64,000 bases of DNA from DASYTH01 sp035762905 (GCF_035762905.1 NZ_DASUCC010000151.1:1-64000), one strand, 5' to 3'. Positions 25,134 to 34,192 are shown, counted from the first letter of the stretch. The notes: generated by a model not told the origin, from the letters alone. Translations and numbers: made by a program.

Positions 25134-25269
25134 GGGGTCAAGGTACCGCAACATCTTGCCGGAACATTCAAAGATCTTGCATTCGTAACGGCCCGTCGAA
25201 GCGGGGCGATGCGCAGGTCATCGGCCGGCCGAGCAGAACGTCCACTTTCCTGAGGAGTATTTGTCTACA

Positions 25270-25707
25270 ATGGACAGTCGTATCCGTCTGGCGTTCGCCG
25301 GCGGTCTGCTGTTGACGCTGGCCGCCTGCGGCACCGCGCCCGGATCCCCGGTCGAGCCGTCGGTTTCCGTCGCGCCCGCCACCACCGTCCCGGACCCGAC
25401 CACCACGACCACGCCGCCGCCGGTCACCACGACCACCGTGGAACCGCCACCGGCCCCCGCCGAACCACCGCCCGCGCCACCCGCGCCGAAGCCGCCGACC
25501 CCGAAGCCGCCGGCTCCGAAGCCCGTGCCGCCGCCCAAACCGCCCGCGCCCAAGCAGAACTGCGACGCGTCCTACCCGGGGGTGTGCATCGCACCGGCAC
25601 CGCCGGATCTGGACTGCCCGGACGTTCCCTACAAGAACTTCCAGGTGCGGCAACCGGATCCGCACCGTTTCGACGCCGACCACGACGGGATCGGTTGCGA
25701 GACCTAG
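25270..25707 (+). CDS. Excalibur calcium-binding-domain lipoprotein
   Basis: About 145 residues from ATG 25270 (a TTG at 25261 is closer to the GAGGAG site and is an alternative). The signal ends in the lipobox LAAC. A long Pro/Thr/Lys linker (PPAPAEPPPAPPAPKPPTPK) spans about residues 30-100. The C-terminus is an excalibur domain: DLDCPDVPYKNFQV and DADHDGIGCE, with the DxDxDGxGCE calcium loop and paired Cys. These domains occur on actinobacterial surface proteins and secreted nucleases. Here there is no enzyme domain. It is divergent from the LacI gene. Confidence 0.88.
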   Translation: MDSRIRLAFAGGLLLTLAACGTAPGSPVEPSVSVAPATTVPDPTTTTTPPPVTTTTVEPPPAPAEPPPAPPAPKPPTPKPPAPKPVPPPKPPAPKQNCDASYPGVCIAPAPPDLDCPDVPYKNFQVRQPDPHRFDADHDGIGCET

Positions 25708-25728
25708 CCTCGAAATTTCGAGGCTAGG
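25703..25728. terminator. 26-bp perfect palindrome, bidirectional terminator spanning both stop codons
   Basis: CCTAGCCTCGAAA is followed directly by its exact reverse complement. The excalibur stop TAG (25705-25707) lies in the left arm and the stop of the minus-strand arabinofuranosidase (25724-25726) in the right arm at the mirror position. It sits between convergent genes and should form a strong hairpin on both transcripts. Confidence 0.8.
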
Positions 25729-27235
25729 CCGGCTCGCCCGCGTGCAGGGTGATCACGCTCCAGGACACCGGAGGCAGGACGGCGGTCAACCGGCCGCCGT
25801 CCGGTGCGGGCAGGTCGAGCGCCCTTGGCCGGACCCGGTCGGGATGCGCACGGTCGTTGACCGCGTGCGGGTCGGGGTCGGCCAGGATGTGCGCGCCGGT
25901 CACCGTGACCGGGCCGAGCGCGCGCAGGTCGGCGGTCAGCGTGACCGGCTCGGTGGTGTGCCGGTTCATCGCGAACAGTGCCACGGCACCGGACTCCGGG
26001 TCGTGCGTGGCGACCGCGTCCAGCACCGGGACCTCGCCGTGCGCCACGGTGTCCACGGTCGGACCCGCCGGTTCCACCCGCAGCACCTCGCCGCGGGCGT
26101 GTCGGGCGGTGAGCGCGAACGGATGGAAGATCGTCTGGCGCCAGGCGGCACCGCCCCGGTCGGTGCGGATGGGGGCGATCACGTTGACCAGCTGGGCCTG
26201 GCAGGCGACCGCCACCCGGTCGGCGTTGCGCAGCAAGGTGATCAGATACCCGCCCACCGCGACCGCGTCGGCCGCCGTGTAGGTGTCCTCGATCAGCACC
26301 GGGGCGTGCTCCCAGTCCGCCTCGGCGCGGCCGGGGAACCGCGACATGTTCCAGACGTTCCACTCGTCGAACGACAGCGTGATCCGCTTCTGCCGGCGCA
26401 GCTTGGCCCGCACGTGGTCCGCGGTGGCGACCACGTCCGCGATGAACCGGTCCATCGCCACCGGGGTGGCCAGGAAGCTCGCCAGATCAGCGTTCTCCTC
26501 GTAGTAGGAGTGCAGCGAGATGTGGTCCACCGCGTCGTAGGCCAGCTCGAGGACCGTGGCCTCCCAGGCGCCGAAGGTCGGCATGGTCGCGCCGGAACTG
26601 CCGCACAGCACCAGCTCGACGCCGGGGTCGACGGCCCGCATCGCCTTGGCCGTCTCGTTCGCCAGCCGCCCGTACTCCACCGCGGTCTTGTGCCCGATCT
26701 GCCAGTGCCCGTCCACCTCGTTTCCCAGGCACCACAGGCGAATCCCATACGGATCCGGGTCGCCGTGCCGGGCCCGCAGGTCGGCGAGGTAGGTGCCGCC
26801 CGGGTGGTTGGCGTACTCGATCAGATCGCACGCCTCCTGGATGCCGCGGGTGCCGAGGTTGACCGCGAGCATCGGCTCCACCCGGGCTGCCCTGGTCCAG
26901 GCCATGAACTCGCCCAGCCCGAAGGCGTTCGGCTCGATCTGCCGCCAGGCCAGATCGAGCCGGGTGGGCCGCTCGGCCGGCGGGCCGACGCCGTCCTCCC
27001 ACCGGTACCCGGACACGAAGTTGCCGCCCGGGTAGCGCACCACGCCCACCCCCAGCTCCCGCACCAGTTCCAGCACGTCGCCGCGGAACCCGCGATCGTC
27101 GGCGGCCGGGTGGCCGGGCTCGTAGATGCCGGAGTACACGCACCGGCCCATGTGCTCGACGAACGAGCCGAACAGCCGCCGGCCCACCGGTGCGATCCGC
27201 ACCGCCGGGTCCAGGGTCAACGCGGCGGTGATCAC
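25724..27235 (-). CDS. abfA: Alpha-N-arabinofuranosidase (GH51), intracellular
   Basis: A 503-residue GH51 enzyme removing terminal arabinofuranosyl groups from arabinan or arabinoxylan fragments. Diagnostic segments are FGSFVEHMGRCVYSGIYEP, RYPGGNFVSGYRWEDG, LWCLGNEVDG (acid/base Glu) and SFDEWNVWN (nucleophile Glu). There is no signal peptide, so it works on imported oligosaccharides. The GTG start at 27235 overlaps the acyl-CoA ligase stop (GTGA), so translation is coupled; it is the last gene of the Liv transporter/ligase operon. The coupling suggests that the pathway substrate includes an arabinosyl ester. Confidence 0.93.
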   Translation of the reverse strand: MITAALTLDPAVRIAPVGRRLFGSFVEHMGRCVYSGIYEPGHPAADDRGFRGDVLELVRELGVGVVRYPGGNFVSGYRWEDGVGPPAERPTRLDLAWRQIEPNAFGLGEFMAWTRAARVEPMLAVNLGTRGIQEACDLIEYANHPGGTYLADLRARHGDPDPYGIRLWCLGNEVDGHWQIGHKTAVEYGRLANETAKAMRAVDPGVELVLCGSSGATMPTFGAWEATVLELAYDAVDHISLHSYYEENADLASFLATPVAMDRFIADVVATADHVRAKLRRQKRITLSFDEWNVWNMSRFPGRAEADWEHAPVLIEDTYTAADAVAVGGYLITLLRNADRVAVACQAQLVNVIAPIRTDRGGAAWRQTIFHPFALTARHARGEVLRVEPAGPTVDTVAHGEVPVLDAVATHDPESGAVALFAMNRHTTEPVTLTADLRALGPVTVTGAHILADPDPHAVNDRAHPDRVRPRALDLPAPDGGRLTAVLPPVSWSVITLHAGEPA

Positions 27236-28731
27236 CGGCCGACGCTCGCCCGTAGCGGTCCCTTGAGCACCTTGCCGGAACCGCTGCGCGGCAACGTGTC
27301 CACGAACACCACCGACTTCGGGATCTTGTACTTGGCGATCTTGCCGGCGAGGAAGTCGAGCAGCTCGTCCGGTTCGGCCCCCGCCCCGGCGCGCAGCACC
27401 ACCACCGCCCGGCCCACCTCCCCCCAGCGTTGGTCCGGCACGCCGATCACGGCGCACTCGGCCACCGCGGGATGCCGGTACAGCACGTCCTCCACCTCGG
27501 CCGGGTAGATGTTCTCCCCGCCCGAGATGATCATATCCTTGATCCGGTCCCGGATGGTGAGGTAGCCGTCCTCGTCCGCAACGGCGATGTCCCCGGTGCG
27601 CAGCCAGCCGTCCCCGGAGCGCACCGCCGCGGTTTCCTCCGGCTTGTGCCAGTAGCAGGTCATGAGGCTCGGGCCGTGCAGCAGAACCTCGCCCGGCTCA
27701 CCCGGCCCGGCGTCGGTCCCGTCCGGCCGCACCACCCGGACATCGGTGAAGAAGCACGGGGTTCCGGCCGAGCCGATCTTGCTCGGGCCGTCCTGGGCGC
27801 GCAGGAACAGCGCACCGGGCGCGGACTCGGTCAACCCGTAGCCCTGCAGGAAGGTCAGCCCGCGTGCGGTGTAGATGGCGATCAGCGACTCCGGAACCGG
27901 TGCGCCGCCGCAGATCATCGAGCGCACCGAGGACAGGTCGGCATCGGCCCAGCCCGGCGCGGACGCGATCGCCTGGAACATCACCGGAACGCCGAACAGG
28001 TAGGTCACCCGGTGCCGGGCGATCAGCTCAAGCGTGCGGACCGGGTCGAACGCGGAGTCCAGCACCAGCGTGCCGCCCTTGAGGATGGTGGGCAGCACGG
28101 TCTGGTTCAGCGCGGCGACATGGAACATCGGCGCGTTCACCAGGGTCACCTCGTCGCCGGCGAGGTCCACGTCGATCAGCAGGTTCAGGCTGTTCCACAC
28201 GATGTTGGCGTGGCTGAGCGCGACGCCCTTCGGCTGCCCGGTGGTCCCCGAGGTGTACATGATCATGCTCAGCTCGCCGTCGGCCACCGGCTCGTCCAGC
28301 GGGTCGGCCGGGCGCGCGGCCAGCAGCCGCTCGTACGACTCGAGGTCGAGCACGTCCACGGGCTCGGCACCGGAACCCAGCTCGGCGGCGATCTCCGCGT
28401 GCGTGGGGGCGTGCACCAGCAGCCGGGCGCCGCTGTCGCGCAGAATGTAGGCCAGCTCGGGCGCGGCCAGCCGGGTGTTCAGCGGCACGAAGATCGCGCC
28501 GAGGGTGCCGGTGGCGAACAGCGTCTCCAGGAACGTCGGGTGGTTCGGTCCCAGGTAGGCGACCCGGTCCCCGGACCGCACGCCGCGTTCGGCGAACACC
28601 CGGGCCAGCCGGACCACCCGGTCGTAGAGCTGCGCGTAGGTCCACTCGCGACCGTCGTGCACCACCGCGGTGCGCTTCGGCGACATTCGCGCCCGGCGCG
28701 CCGGCCACGACCCGATTCCCTGGTTTCGCAT
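27232..28731 (-). CDS. Acyl/aryl-CoA ligase (AMP-forming)
   Basis: A 499-residue ANL-superfamily ligase activating a carboxylic acid through an acyl-AMP to its CoA thioester. Visible motifs: P-loop MYTSGTTGQPKGVALSH, A5 QGYGLTESAP, A7 GWLRTGDIAVADEDGY, A8 RIKDMIISGGENIYP, and catalytic Lys in PRSGSGKVLKGPL. Chain-length or aromatic preference is not readable with certainty. The neighbours (PaaX-like regulator, Liv-type importer and a beta-ketoacyl-CoA-hydrolase-like amidohydrolase) favour a phenylpropanoid acid such as coumarate or ferulate. ATG 28731 starts MRNQGIGSW, 5 bp after the amidohydrolase stop. Confidence 0.9.
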   Translation of the reverse strand: MRNQGIGSWPARRARMSPKRTAVVHDGREWTYAQLYDRVVRLARVFAERGVRSGDRVAYLGPNHPTFLETLFATGTLGAIFVPLNTRLAAPELAYILRDSGARLLVHAPTHAEIAAELGSGAEPVDVLDLESYERLLAARPADPLDEPVADGELSMIMYTSGTTGQPKGVALSHANIVWNSLNLLIDVDLAGDEVTLVNAPMFHVAALNQTVLPTILKGGTLVLDSAFDPVRTLELIARHRVTYLFGVPVMFQAIASAPGWADADLSSVRSMICGGAPVPESLIAIYTARGLTFLQGYGLTESAPGALFLRAQDGPSKIGSAGTPCFFTDVRVVRPDGTDAGPGEPGEVLLHGPSLMTCYWHKPEETAAVRSGDGWLRTGDIAVADEDGYLTIRDRIKDMIISGGENIYPAEVEDVLYRHPAVAECAVIGVPDQRWGEVGRAVVVLRAGAGAEPDELLDFLAGKIAKYKIPKSVVFVDTLPRSGSGKVLKGPLRASVGR

Positions 28732-28736
28732 GGCTG

Positions 28737-29609
28737 TCAGGCACTTCCGGTCAGGCCGAGCAGGCGTGCGGCGTTGTCCTTGAGGATGAGCGGGCGGACC
28801 TCCGGCCGGATGTCCAGCTTCTCGAAGTCGGCCAGCCAGCGGTCCGGAGTGATCACCGGGAAGTCGCTGCCGAACAGCACCTTGTCCTTGAGCAGCGTGT
28901 TGGCGTAGCGCACCAACTGCGGCGGGAAGTATTTGGGCGACCAGCCGGACAGGTCGATGTGCACCAGGGGCTTGTGCGTGGCCACCGCGAGCGCCTCGTC
29001 CTGCCACGGGAACGACGGGTGCGCGATCACGATCTTGAGGTCCGGGAAGTCCGCCGCGACGTCGTCGATCGCCATCGGGTTGGCGTACTTGAGCCGCACC
29101 CCGCCGCCGCCACGAACCCCGGCGCCGATGCCGGTCTGTCCACTGTGGAACAACGCGACCATGCCCAGCTCCTGCAGCACCTCGTAGAGCGGGTAGGCGA
29201 GCGGGTCGTTCGGGTGGAACGCCTGCAGGCACGGGTGGAACTTGAAGCCGCGGATGGGATGGCTCTCGGCGAGGCGCCGGGCCGTGCGCGCCGCGTCGGC
29301 GCGGTGCGGGTCGACGCTGGCGAACGGGATCAGTACGTCGGCGTTGGCCGCGCAGGCCTGGGCCACGTCCTCGTTGGGCACCGGCGGATGACCGGTCCCG
29401 TGCTCGGCGTCGACGGTGAACACCACCGCGGCCATCCGCCGCTGCCGGTAGTACTCGGCGATCGCCGGCACGGTCGGCGCCCGGTCGCCGGTGACCGCGA
29501 AGTACTTGGCGGAACCGGCCATCAGGCGCTCCGGCAGCGCGTGGTGGCCGTCCGCGGACACCTCGGCGTGCGTGTGCACGTCGATCGCGACCAGGTCGTC
29601 GAGGTTCAC
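28737..29609 (-). CDS. Amidohydrolase-family protein, likely hydroxyphenyl-beta-ketoacyl-CoA hydrolase type
   Basis: A 290-residue metal-dependent TIM-barrel hydrolase of the amidohydrolase-2 type. Metal and catalytic motifs: VHTHAE (HxH) at residues 11-16, FKFHPC, VIAHPSFPW, and FGSDFPV with the conserved Asp. In Corynebacterium and Rhodococcus phenylpropanoid pathways an amidohydrolase of this class cleaves a 4-hydroxyphenyl-beta-ketoacyl-CoA. Its position beside a CoA ligase and an aromatic-type importer fits that role, but decarboxylase activity also occurs in the family. Its start overlaps the LivM-type permease stop (29606-29609). Confidence 0.85.
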   Translation of the reverse strand: MNLDDLVAIDVHTHAEVSADGHHALPERLMAGSAKYFAVTGDRAPTVPAIAEYYRQRRMAAVVFTVDAEHGTGHPPVPNEDVAQACAANADVLIPFASVDPHRADAARTARRLAESHPIRGFKFHPCLQAFHPNDPLAYPLYEVLQELGMVALFHSGQTGIGAGVRGGGGVRLKYANPMAIDDVAADFPDLKIVIAHPSFPWQDEALAVATHKPLVHIDLSGWSPKYFPPQLVRYANTLLKDKVLFGSDFPVITPDRWLADFEKLDIRPEVRPLILKDNAARLLGLTGSA

Positions 29610-30574
29610 CGCCGCTCCCTTCCCCGGCCGAGCCGGGCCCGCAGGTCACCGAGCGCGGGCACGATGCCGCGGGGCAGGAACAGCACGACCAGCACCAGCA
29701 GCACGGCGTACACCGCATAGGACAGTACGCTCGGCGCGTAGCTCGGCATGCCCGGCCGGGTGCCGAGATCGTTGAGCAACTGCACCAGCAGCACGATGCC
29801 GGCCGCGCCGACCACCGGTCCGGCGATCGTGCCGAGCCCGCCGACCACGGCCATCACCACGTACTCGATCGACAGCAGCACCGGGAACGAGCCGGGGCCC
29901 AGATACCCGAGGTAGAACGCGTAGATTCCGCCGGCCAGCCCGGCGAACGCGGCCGAAAGGGCGAACACCGCCAGCCGGTACCGGCCGACCGGCACCCCGC
30001 TCGCGGCCGCGGCGGTCTCGCTGGTGGCCAGGGCCCGCAGTCCCCGGCCGGCCCGGGAGTGCACCACGTTGCGGGCCACGACCAGGGTCAGCGCCAGCGC
30101 GCCAAGGGTGAGGTAGGCGTACTGGATGTCTTCCGCCAGCTCGAAACCGCCGATCGAGAACCGCGGCACACCCTGCAGCCCGATCGCTCCGCCGGCCCAC
30201 TCCGCCTGGGCCAGCACGGAAAGCAGGATCAGCTGCATGGCCAGGGTGGCGAAGGCGAGGTAGTGGCCGCGCAGCCGGAGCAGCCCGATCCCGACCACGG
30301 CGGCGAACCCGGCGGCCACCGCGGGCGCGGCCACCAGCCCGAGCACCGGCGGCGCACCGGCGGTGGCCAGCAGCCCGGCGGTGTAGCCGCCGATGGCGTA
30401 GAACGACGCCTGACCGAGCGAGATCTGGCCGGCATAGCCCATCAGCAGGGACAGCCCGACCACCACCATCGCGGCCAGGCCGAGCAGGATGAACACGGCC
30501 AGCTGATCGCTGTCCAAAAAGGACGGAAGGGCGACAGCGGCGGCCGCTGCGGCCAGCAGGATCGCGTATCTCAT
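29606..30574 (-). CDS. Branched-chain-type ABC transporter permease (LivM-like)
   Basis: A 322-residue inner-membrane permease with about nine helices, paired with the LivH-like protein. Characteristic features are GYAGQISLGQASFYAIGGY after the second helix and the EAA-like loop GRGLRALATSETAAAASGVPVGRYRLAVF. It helps pass the ligand delivered by the LivK-type protein across the membrane. The ATG at 30574 overlaps the LivH stop by 4 bp, and its own stop overlaps the amidohydrolase start, so import and catabolism genes are translationally linked. Confidence 0.92.
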   Translation of the reverse strand: MRYAILLAAAAAAVALPSFLDSDQLAVFILLGLAAMVVVGLSLLMGYAGQISLGQASFYAIGGYTAGLLATAGAPPVLGLVAAPAVAAGFAAVVGIGLLRLRGHYLAFATLAMQLILLSVLAQAEWAGGAIGLQGVPRFSIGGFELAEDIQYAYLTLGALALTLVVARNVVHSRAGRGLRALATSETAAAASGVPVGRYRLAVFALSAAFAGLAGGIYAFYLGYLGPGSFPVLLSIEYVVMAVVGGLGTIAGPVVGAAGIVLLVQLLNDLGTRPGMPSYAPSVLSYAVYAVLLVLVVLFLPRGIVPALGDLRARLGRGRERR

Positions 30575-31428
30575 ACCGGTTCTTCCAGCTGTGCCGGGCG
30601 GCGGACCGCACGCCAGATCATCACCGCGAGCATCAGGCCGAGCGCGATCTCCGCCTGGTGCGCCGCGTTTCCGTAGCCGGCGACCAGCGCCTGCGCCACA
30701 CCGAGCAGCAGCCCGCCGAGCAGGGTGACCGCCGGTCGGGTCAGGCCGCCGAGGATCGCCGCGGCGAACCCATTGATCGCCAGCGTCACGTCCGCGTCGA
30801 AGGAGATCTGCTGCACCGGGGTGACCAGCACGCCGGCCAGCCCGCCGAGCGCGCCGCCGATGCCGAACGTCAGTACCCCCATGCGGGTCACGTCGATGCC
30901 GACAACTCGTGCCGCGTAAGGATTCGATGCGCACGCGGTGAGCGCCTTGCCCAGGTCGGTGCGGGTGAAGAAGACCGCCATGCCGGCGAACACCGGCAGC
31001 GTCACGCCGATGATCAGCAGGTAGTGGGTCTGCACCCGGGCACCGAGCAGCTCGACCGCGCCCGGCAGCCCGGCGAACGAACGCGGCTGGTCGCCCCAGA
31101 TCAGCACCTCCACCGCATAGGCGAACACCCCGAGGCCAAGCGTCACGATCAGCGACGCCTGCGGGGTGGTGCCCGGTTTGCCGATCGCGATCAGCCCGAC
31201 CAGAAGCCCCGCGCCCGCGGCGATCGCCACCGCGGTCAACTCGGCGAGGCCGTGCGGCAGCGTGGTCAGCAGGGACGACGCGCTCATCGCGGCCAGCACG
31301 GCGAACGAACCCTGGGCGAAGTTCACCACCCGGGTCACCCGGAAGATCGCCACCAGCCCGCTGCCCACCAGAGCGAACCCGCATCCGACAGCCAGTCCGG
31401 TGATCAGGTAACCGAGCAGCTCACTCAC
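30571..31428 (-). CDS. Branched-chain-type ABC transporter permease (LivH-like)
   Basis: A 285-residue integral membrane permease. LivH-type motifs: RVTRVVNFAQGSFAVLAAM near the N-terminus, GKALTACASNPYAARVVGID (cytoplasmic coupling loop) and INGFAAAILGGLTRPAVTLLGG. Liv-type systems carry branched-chain amino acids, amides, urea or aromatic acids; the neighbouring catabolic genes favour the last. It follows LivF by 58 bp, the only sizeable gap in this operon. Confidence 0.92.
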   Translation of the reverse strand: MSELLGYLITGLAVGCGFALVGSGLVAIFRVTRVVNFAQGSFAVLAAMSASSLLTTLPHGLAELTAVAIAAGAGLLVGLIAIGKPGTTPQASLIVTLGLGVFAYAVEVLIWGDQPRSFAGLPGAVELLGARVQTHYLLIIGVTLPVFAGMAVFFTRTDLGKALTACASNPYAARVVGIDVTRMGVLTFGIGGALGGLAGVLVTPVQQISFDADVTLAINGFAAAILGGLTRPAVTLLGGLLLGVAQALVAGYGNAAHQAEIALGLMLAVMIWRAVRRPAQLEEPV

Positions 31429-31486
31429 TGCTGCACCTCGCAGGCTCGGCGCGGGGCAGTGTTCGATGGTTCGCTCGCAGGCTCAC

Positions 31487-32143
31487 TCACGAGCCCGCAC
31501 CCAGGTACGCCGTGGCCACCGCCGCGCTCTCGGCCAACTCGGCGGACGGACCCTGCGCCACGATCCGGCCGGCCTCCAGCACGTAGGCCCGCGAGCACAG
31601 GTCAAGGGCCAGCCGGGCGTTCTGCTCGATCAACAGCACGGCCAGCCCGCGCTCGGCGTGCAGCGAGCGCAGGTAGCCGACCAGATCGGCGATCACCAGC
31701 GGGGCCAGGCCGAGGGACAACTCGTCGACCACCAGCACGTCCGGCCGGCGCATCAGCGCCCGGCCGACCGCGACCATCTGCTGCTCACCGCCGGAGAGCA
31801 GCCCGGCCCGCCGGTGCCGCAGCGGGACCAGTGCGGGCATCACCTCGTAGATCGGCGCGGTGTCCCGGTTGCGGATCCGCCAGCCGCCCAGCCGGAGGTT
31901 GTCGTCCACGGTCAGGTCGCCGAACAGCTGCCGGCCCTCCGGCACCTGGGCGAGCCGGCCGTGCACCGTGACGGTGCCCGAGTGCGGCCGCAGGATCCGG
32001 GACAACGTCTTGACCAGAGTGGATTTTCCGGCCCCGTTCGGTCCGATCAGCGCCACCAGCTCGCCGGCCGCCACGGTGAGGCTCACCCCGTCCAGTGCGA
32101 CCGCCGCGCCGTAGCGGACCACCAGATCGGACACCTCGATCAT
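31487..32143 (-). CDS. ABC transporter ATPase (LivF-like)
   Basis: A 218-residue ATP-binding subunit. Walker A GPNGAGKST (about residues 35-43), signature LSGGEQQMVAVGRAL, and a Walker B region VLVVDELSLGLAP in which Asp-Glu is intact. Like LivF it has VPEGRQLFGDLTVDDNL. It forms a heterodimer with the LivG-like ATPase. ATG 32143 overlaps the LivG stop (ATGA). Confidence 0.93.
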   Translation of the reverse strand: MIEVSDLVVRYGAAVALDGVSLTVAAGELVALIGPNGAGKSTLVKTLSRILRPHSGTVTVHGRLAQVPEGRQLFGDLTVDDNLRLGGWRIRNRDTAPIYEVMPALVPLRHRRAGLLSGGEQQMVAVGRALMRRPDVLVVDELSLGLAPLVIADLVGYLRSLHAERGLAVLLIEQNARLALDLCSRAYVLEAGRIVAQGPSAELAESAAVATAYLGAGS

Positions 32144-32913
32144 CGCGGGACCACCTCCTGGCCCAGGTACGCGGCGATGACCTCCGGATCGGCCCGGATC
32201 TCGGCCGGGGTGCCCTCGGCGATCACCCGACCCAGGTCGAGCACCGTGACCCGATCCGCGAGCCGGGTCACGAACGCGACGTCGTGCTCGATCTTGAGCA
32301 TGGTCAGCCCGCCCGCCCGCAGCTCCTCGATGAGCTGGGCCAGTGCCTCGCGCTCGGCGGCCCGCAGGCCCGCGGCCGGCTCGTCGAGCAGCAACAGCCG
32401 CGGTTCGCCGCACAGCGCGCGGGCCACCTGGACCGCCCGCTGCTGGCCGAGCGGCAGCGCCTCGGCGGGCCGGCCGGCCCAGTCGGCCAGGCCGACCCGC
32501 TCGAGTGCCTTCCCGGCCCGGTGCCTGATGTCCCGCTCCTCGCGGCGGTGCCGGGGAAGTCGCAACACGCCCGAGCCGAACCCCGAGCGGGTGATCGCAT
32601 GCGCGCCGACCATCACGTTCTCCAGCGCCGTCATGCCGCGGAAGATGCTGGCCCCCTGGAACACGACGGCGATCCCCAGCCGCGCCCGGCGGTGCGGCGG
32701 CAGCCGGTCGATCCGCCGGCCGGCGTAGGTGATCGTGCCGCCCTGTGCGCGCAGCTGCCCGCCGATCAGCTTGAACAGGGTGGACTTTCCGGCCCCGTTC
32801 GGGCCGATCACCCCGTGCAGCTCACCCGGCGCGACCTCGACGCTGACCTCGCGCACGGCGAACACCCCACCGAACGACCGGGACACCCCGGTCACGCTCA
32901 GCAGTGCGGCCAT
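32140..32913 (-). CDS. ABC transporter ATPase (LivG-like)
   Basis: A 257-residue ATP-binding subunit. Walker A GPNGAGKST and Walker B LLLLDEPAAGL are intact. The signature reads LPLGQQRAVQVARAL rather than the usual LSxGxQ, so Ser is replaced, a common deviation in LivG proteins. The LivG-specific insertion after Walker A (GIAVVFQGASIFRGMTALENV) is present. It starts 6 bp after the solute-binding protein gene. Confidence 0.93.
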   Translation of the reverse strand: MAALLSVTGVSRSFGGVFAVREVSVEVAPGELHGVIGPNGAGKSTLFKLIGGQLRAQGGTITYAGRRIDRLPPHRRARLGIAVVFQGASIFRGMTALENVMVGAHAITRSGFGSGVLRLPRHRREERDIRHRAGKALERVGLADWAGRPAEALPLGQQRAVQVARALCGEPRLLLLDEPAAGLRAAEREALAQLIEELRAGGLTMLKIEHDVAFVTRLADRVTVLDLGRVIAEGTPAEIRADPEVIAAYLGQEVVPR

Positions 32914-32919
32914 CGCCCG

Positions 32920-34113
32920 TCACTGCCCGGCGATGCCGGCCAACTGGCCGCGGGTCCAGTCGGTGGGCACGAACTTCCCGCCGCGGACCGTGGTGATCGC
33001 GATGTAGTCGCCGGGCAACCCGGAGTGGTCGGACCCGCTGTAGCCGTACTTTCCGTTGGGGGTCAACAGGGTCAGGCTTTCCAGCGCCTGCCTGATCTGC
33101 TCCGGCTCGGTGCCGCCGGCCTGCTCGATGGCCGCCACGAGCAGTTTCACCGCGCTGTAGCCGTCCTGCGCGAACTGCGGCGGCGGGTAGCCGTACTTCG
33201 CCGCGAAGGGCGTGGCCAGCTCGTCGATCGCCTGCTTCAGCGGGCCGGCCGGCACATCCGCGCCGACCACACCGATCGAGCTGGCCACCGTCACCCCTTC
33301 GGCGGCGGGACCGACCGGGTCGAGGAACAGCTTGCTGGCCTGTGCGCCGGTGAGAACCAGCGGCACACCCAGCCCGGCCGTGGCGTACTGCTTCGTCAAT
33401 GCCACGGCCGGCGCCCCGGTCGCCCACACAACCAGCGCCTGTGCGCCGGAAGCCTTGGTACGGTTGAAGACCGAGCTGAAGTCGGTCGCGGTGGTCTGGA
33501 ACTCCTCGGGGGCCACGATGGTCACGCCGTACTGGCCCGCCTTGGCCTGCATGCCCTTGAACCCGGCGACCGCGTAGGAGCTCTTGGTGTCGTGCGCGAC
33601 GGCGATCCTGGTCAGGTTGCCGGCCTGCAGGTAGCGCAGGATCCGTTCGCCGTAGGTCGCCGCGGTGGCCGGCACCATGAACACATACGGGTGCACCGGG
33701 TTGACCTGCTCGTCGGCCGGGCTCGGCGACAGGTACGGAATCTTTTCCCGGTCCACCAACGGAATCGTGGCCAGCGCCGAGTTGGAGAACGGCGAGCCGA
33801 TCACCGCGGCCACGTCCTGGCCCTTGAGGTCGTTGAAGGCCAGCACCGACTGGTCCGGCTGGCTCTTGTCGTCCTTCACGATCAGCTCGATCTTGCGGCC
33901 GGCCACGCCGCCGGCGTTGTTGATCTGCTCGACGGCCAGCTCGACCGACTTCTTGTTCTCGCTGCCCAGCGGGGAGTAGTTGCCGGTCAGCGACACGATC
34001 TGACCGACCCGGATCGGACCGCTCTCGCCGCCGCCGCCGCTCGAGTTGCCGCCGCTCCCGCAGCCGGCAACCAGCAGGGCGACGGCCACCAGCGGTGGCG
34101 CCAGACGACGCAC
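32920..34113 (-). CDS. Solute-binding lipoprotein of the Liv-type importer (LivK-like)
   Basis: A 397-residue lipoprotein, first gene of the operon. The signal peptide ends in lipobox VAGC at about residues 15-18, followed by a Gly/Ser linker. The mature part is a type I periplasmic-binding fold (IRVGQIVSLTGNYSPLG, ELAVEQINNAGGVAGRKIELIV, DGYSAVKLLVAAIEQAGG). It captures the substrate outside the cell. The GTG start at 34113 has GGAGG at ideal spacing. An inverted repeat GTTATGC/GCATAAC lies upstream in the gap shared with the PaaX-like regulator. Confidence 0.92.
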   Translation of the reverse strand: MRRLAPPLVAVALLVAGCGSGGNSSGGGGESGPIRVGQIVSLTGNYSPLGSENKKSVELAVEQINNAGGVAGRKIELIVKDDKSQPDQSVLAFNDLKGQDVAAVIGSPFSNSALATIPLVDREKIPYLSPSPADEQVNPVHPYVFMVPATAATYGERILRYLQAGNLTRIAVAHDTKSSYAVAGFKGMQAKAGQYGVTIVAPEEFQTTATDFSSVFNRTKASGAQALVVWATGAPAVALTKQYATAGLGVPLVLTGAQASKLFLDPVGPAAEGVTVASSIGVVGADVPAGPLKQAIDELATPFAAKYGYPPPQFAQDGYSAVKLLVAAIEQAGGTEPEQIRQALESLTLLTPNGKYGYSGSDHSGLPGDYIAITTVRGGKFVPTDWTRGQLAGIAGQ

Positions 34114-34152
34114 GAGTACCTCCGTGTACTGCGGGTGCGGGTCGGGTACAAA

Positions 34153-34192
34153 GTTATGCTGATCTCTTGCAGCCGTCAACGATATGCATAAC
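34153..34192. promoter_or_regulatory. Candidate PaaX-type operator
   Basis: GTTATGC (34153-34159) and GCATAAC (34186-34192) form a perfect 7-bp inverted repeat around 26 bp, in the 87-bp gap between livK and the PaaX-like gene. The right arm begins 9 bp before the regulator's GTG, and TATGCATA (34184-34190) is a smaller palindrome within it. This fits divergent control by the regulator. Confidence 0.5.
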
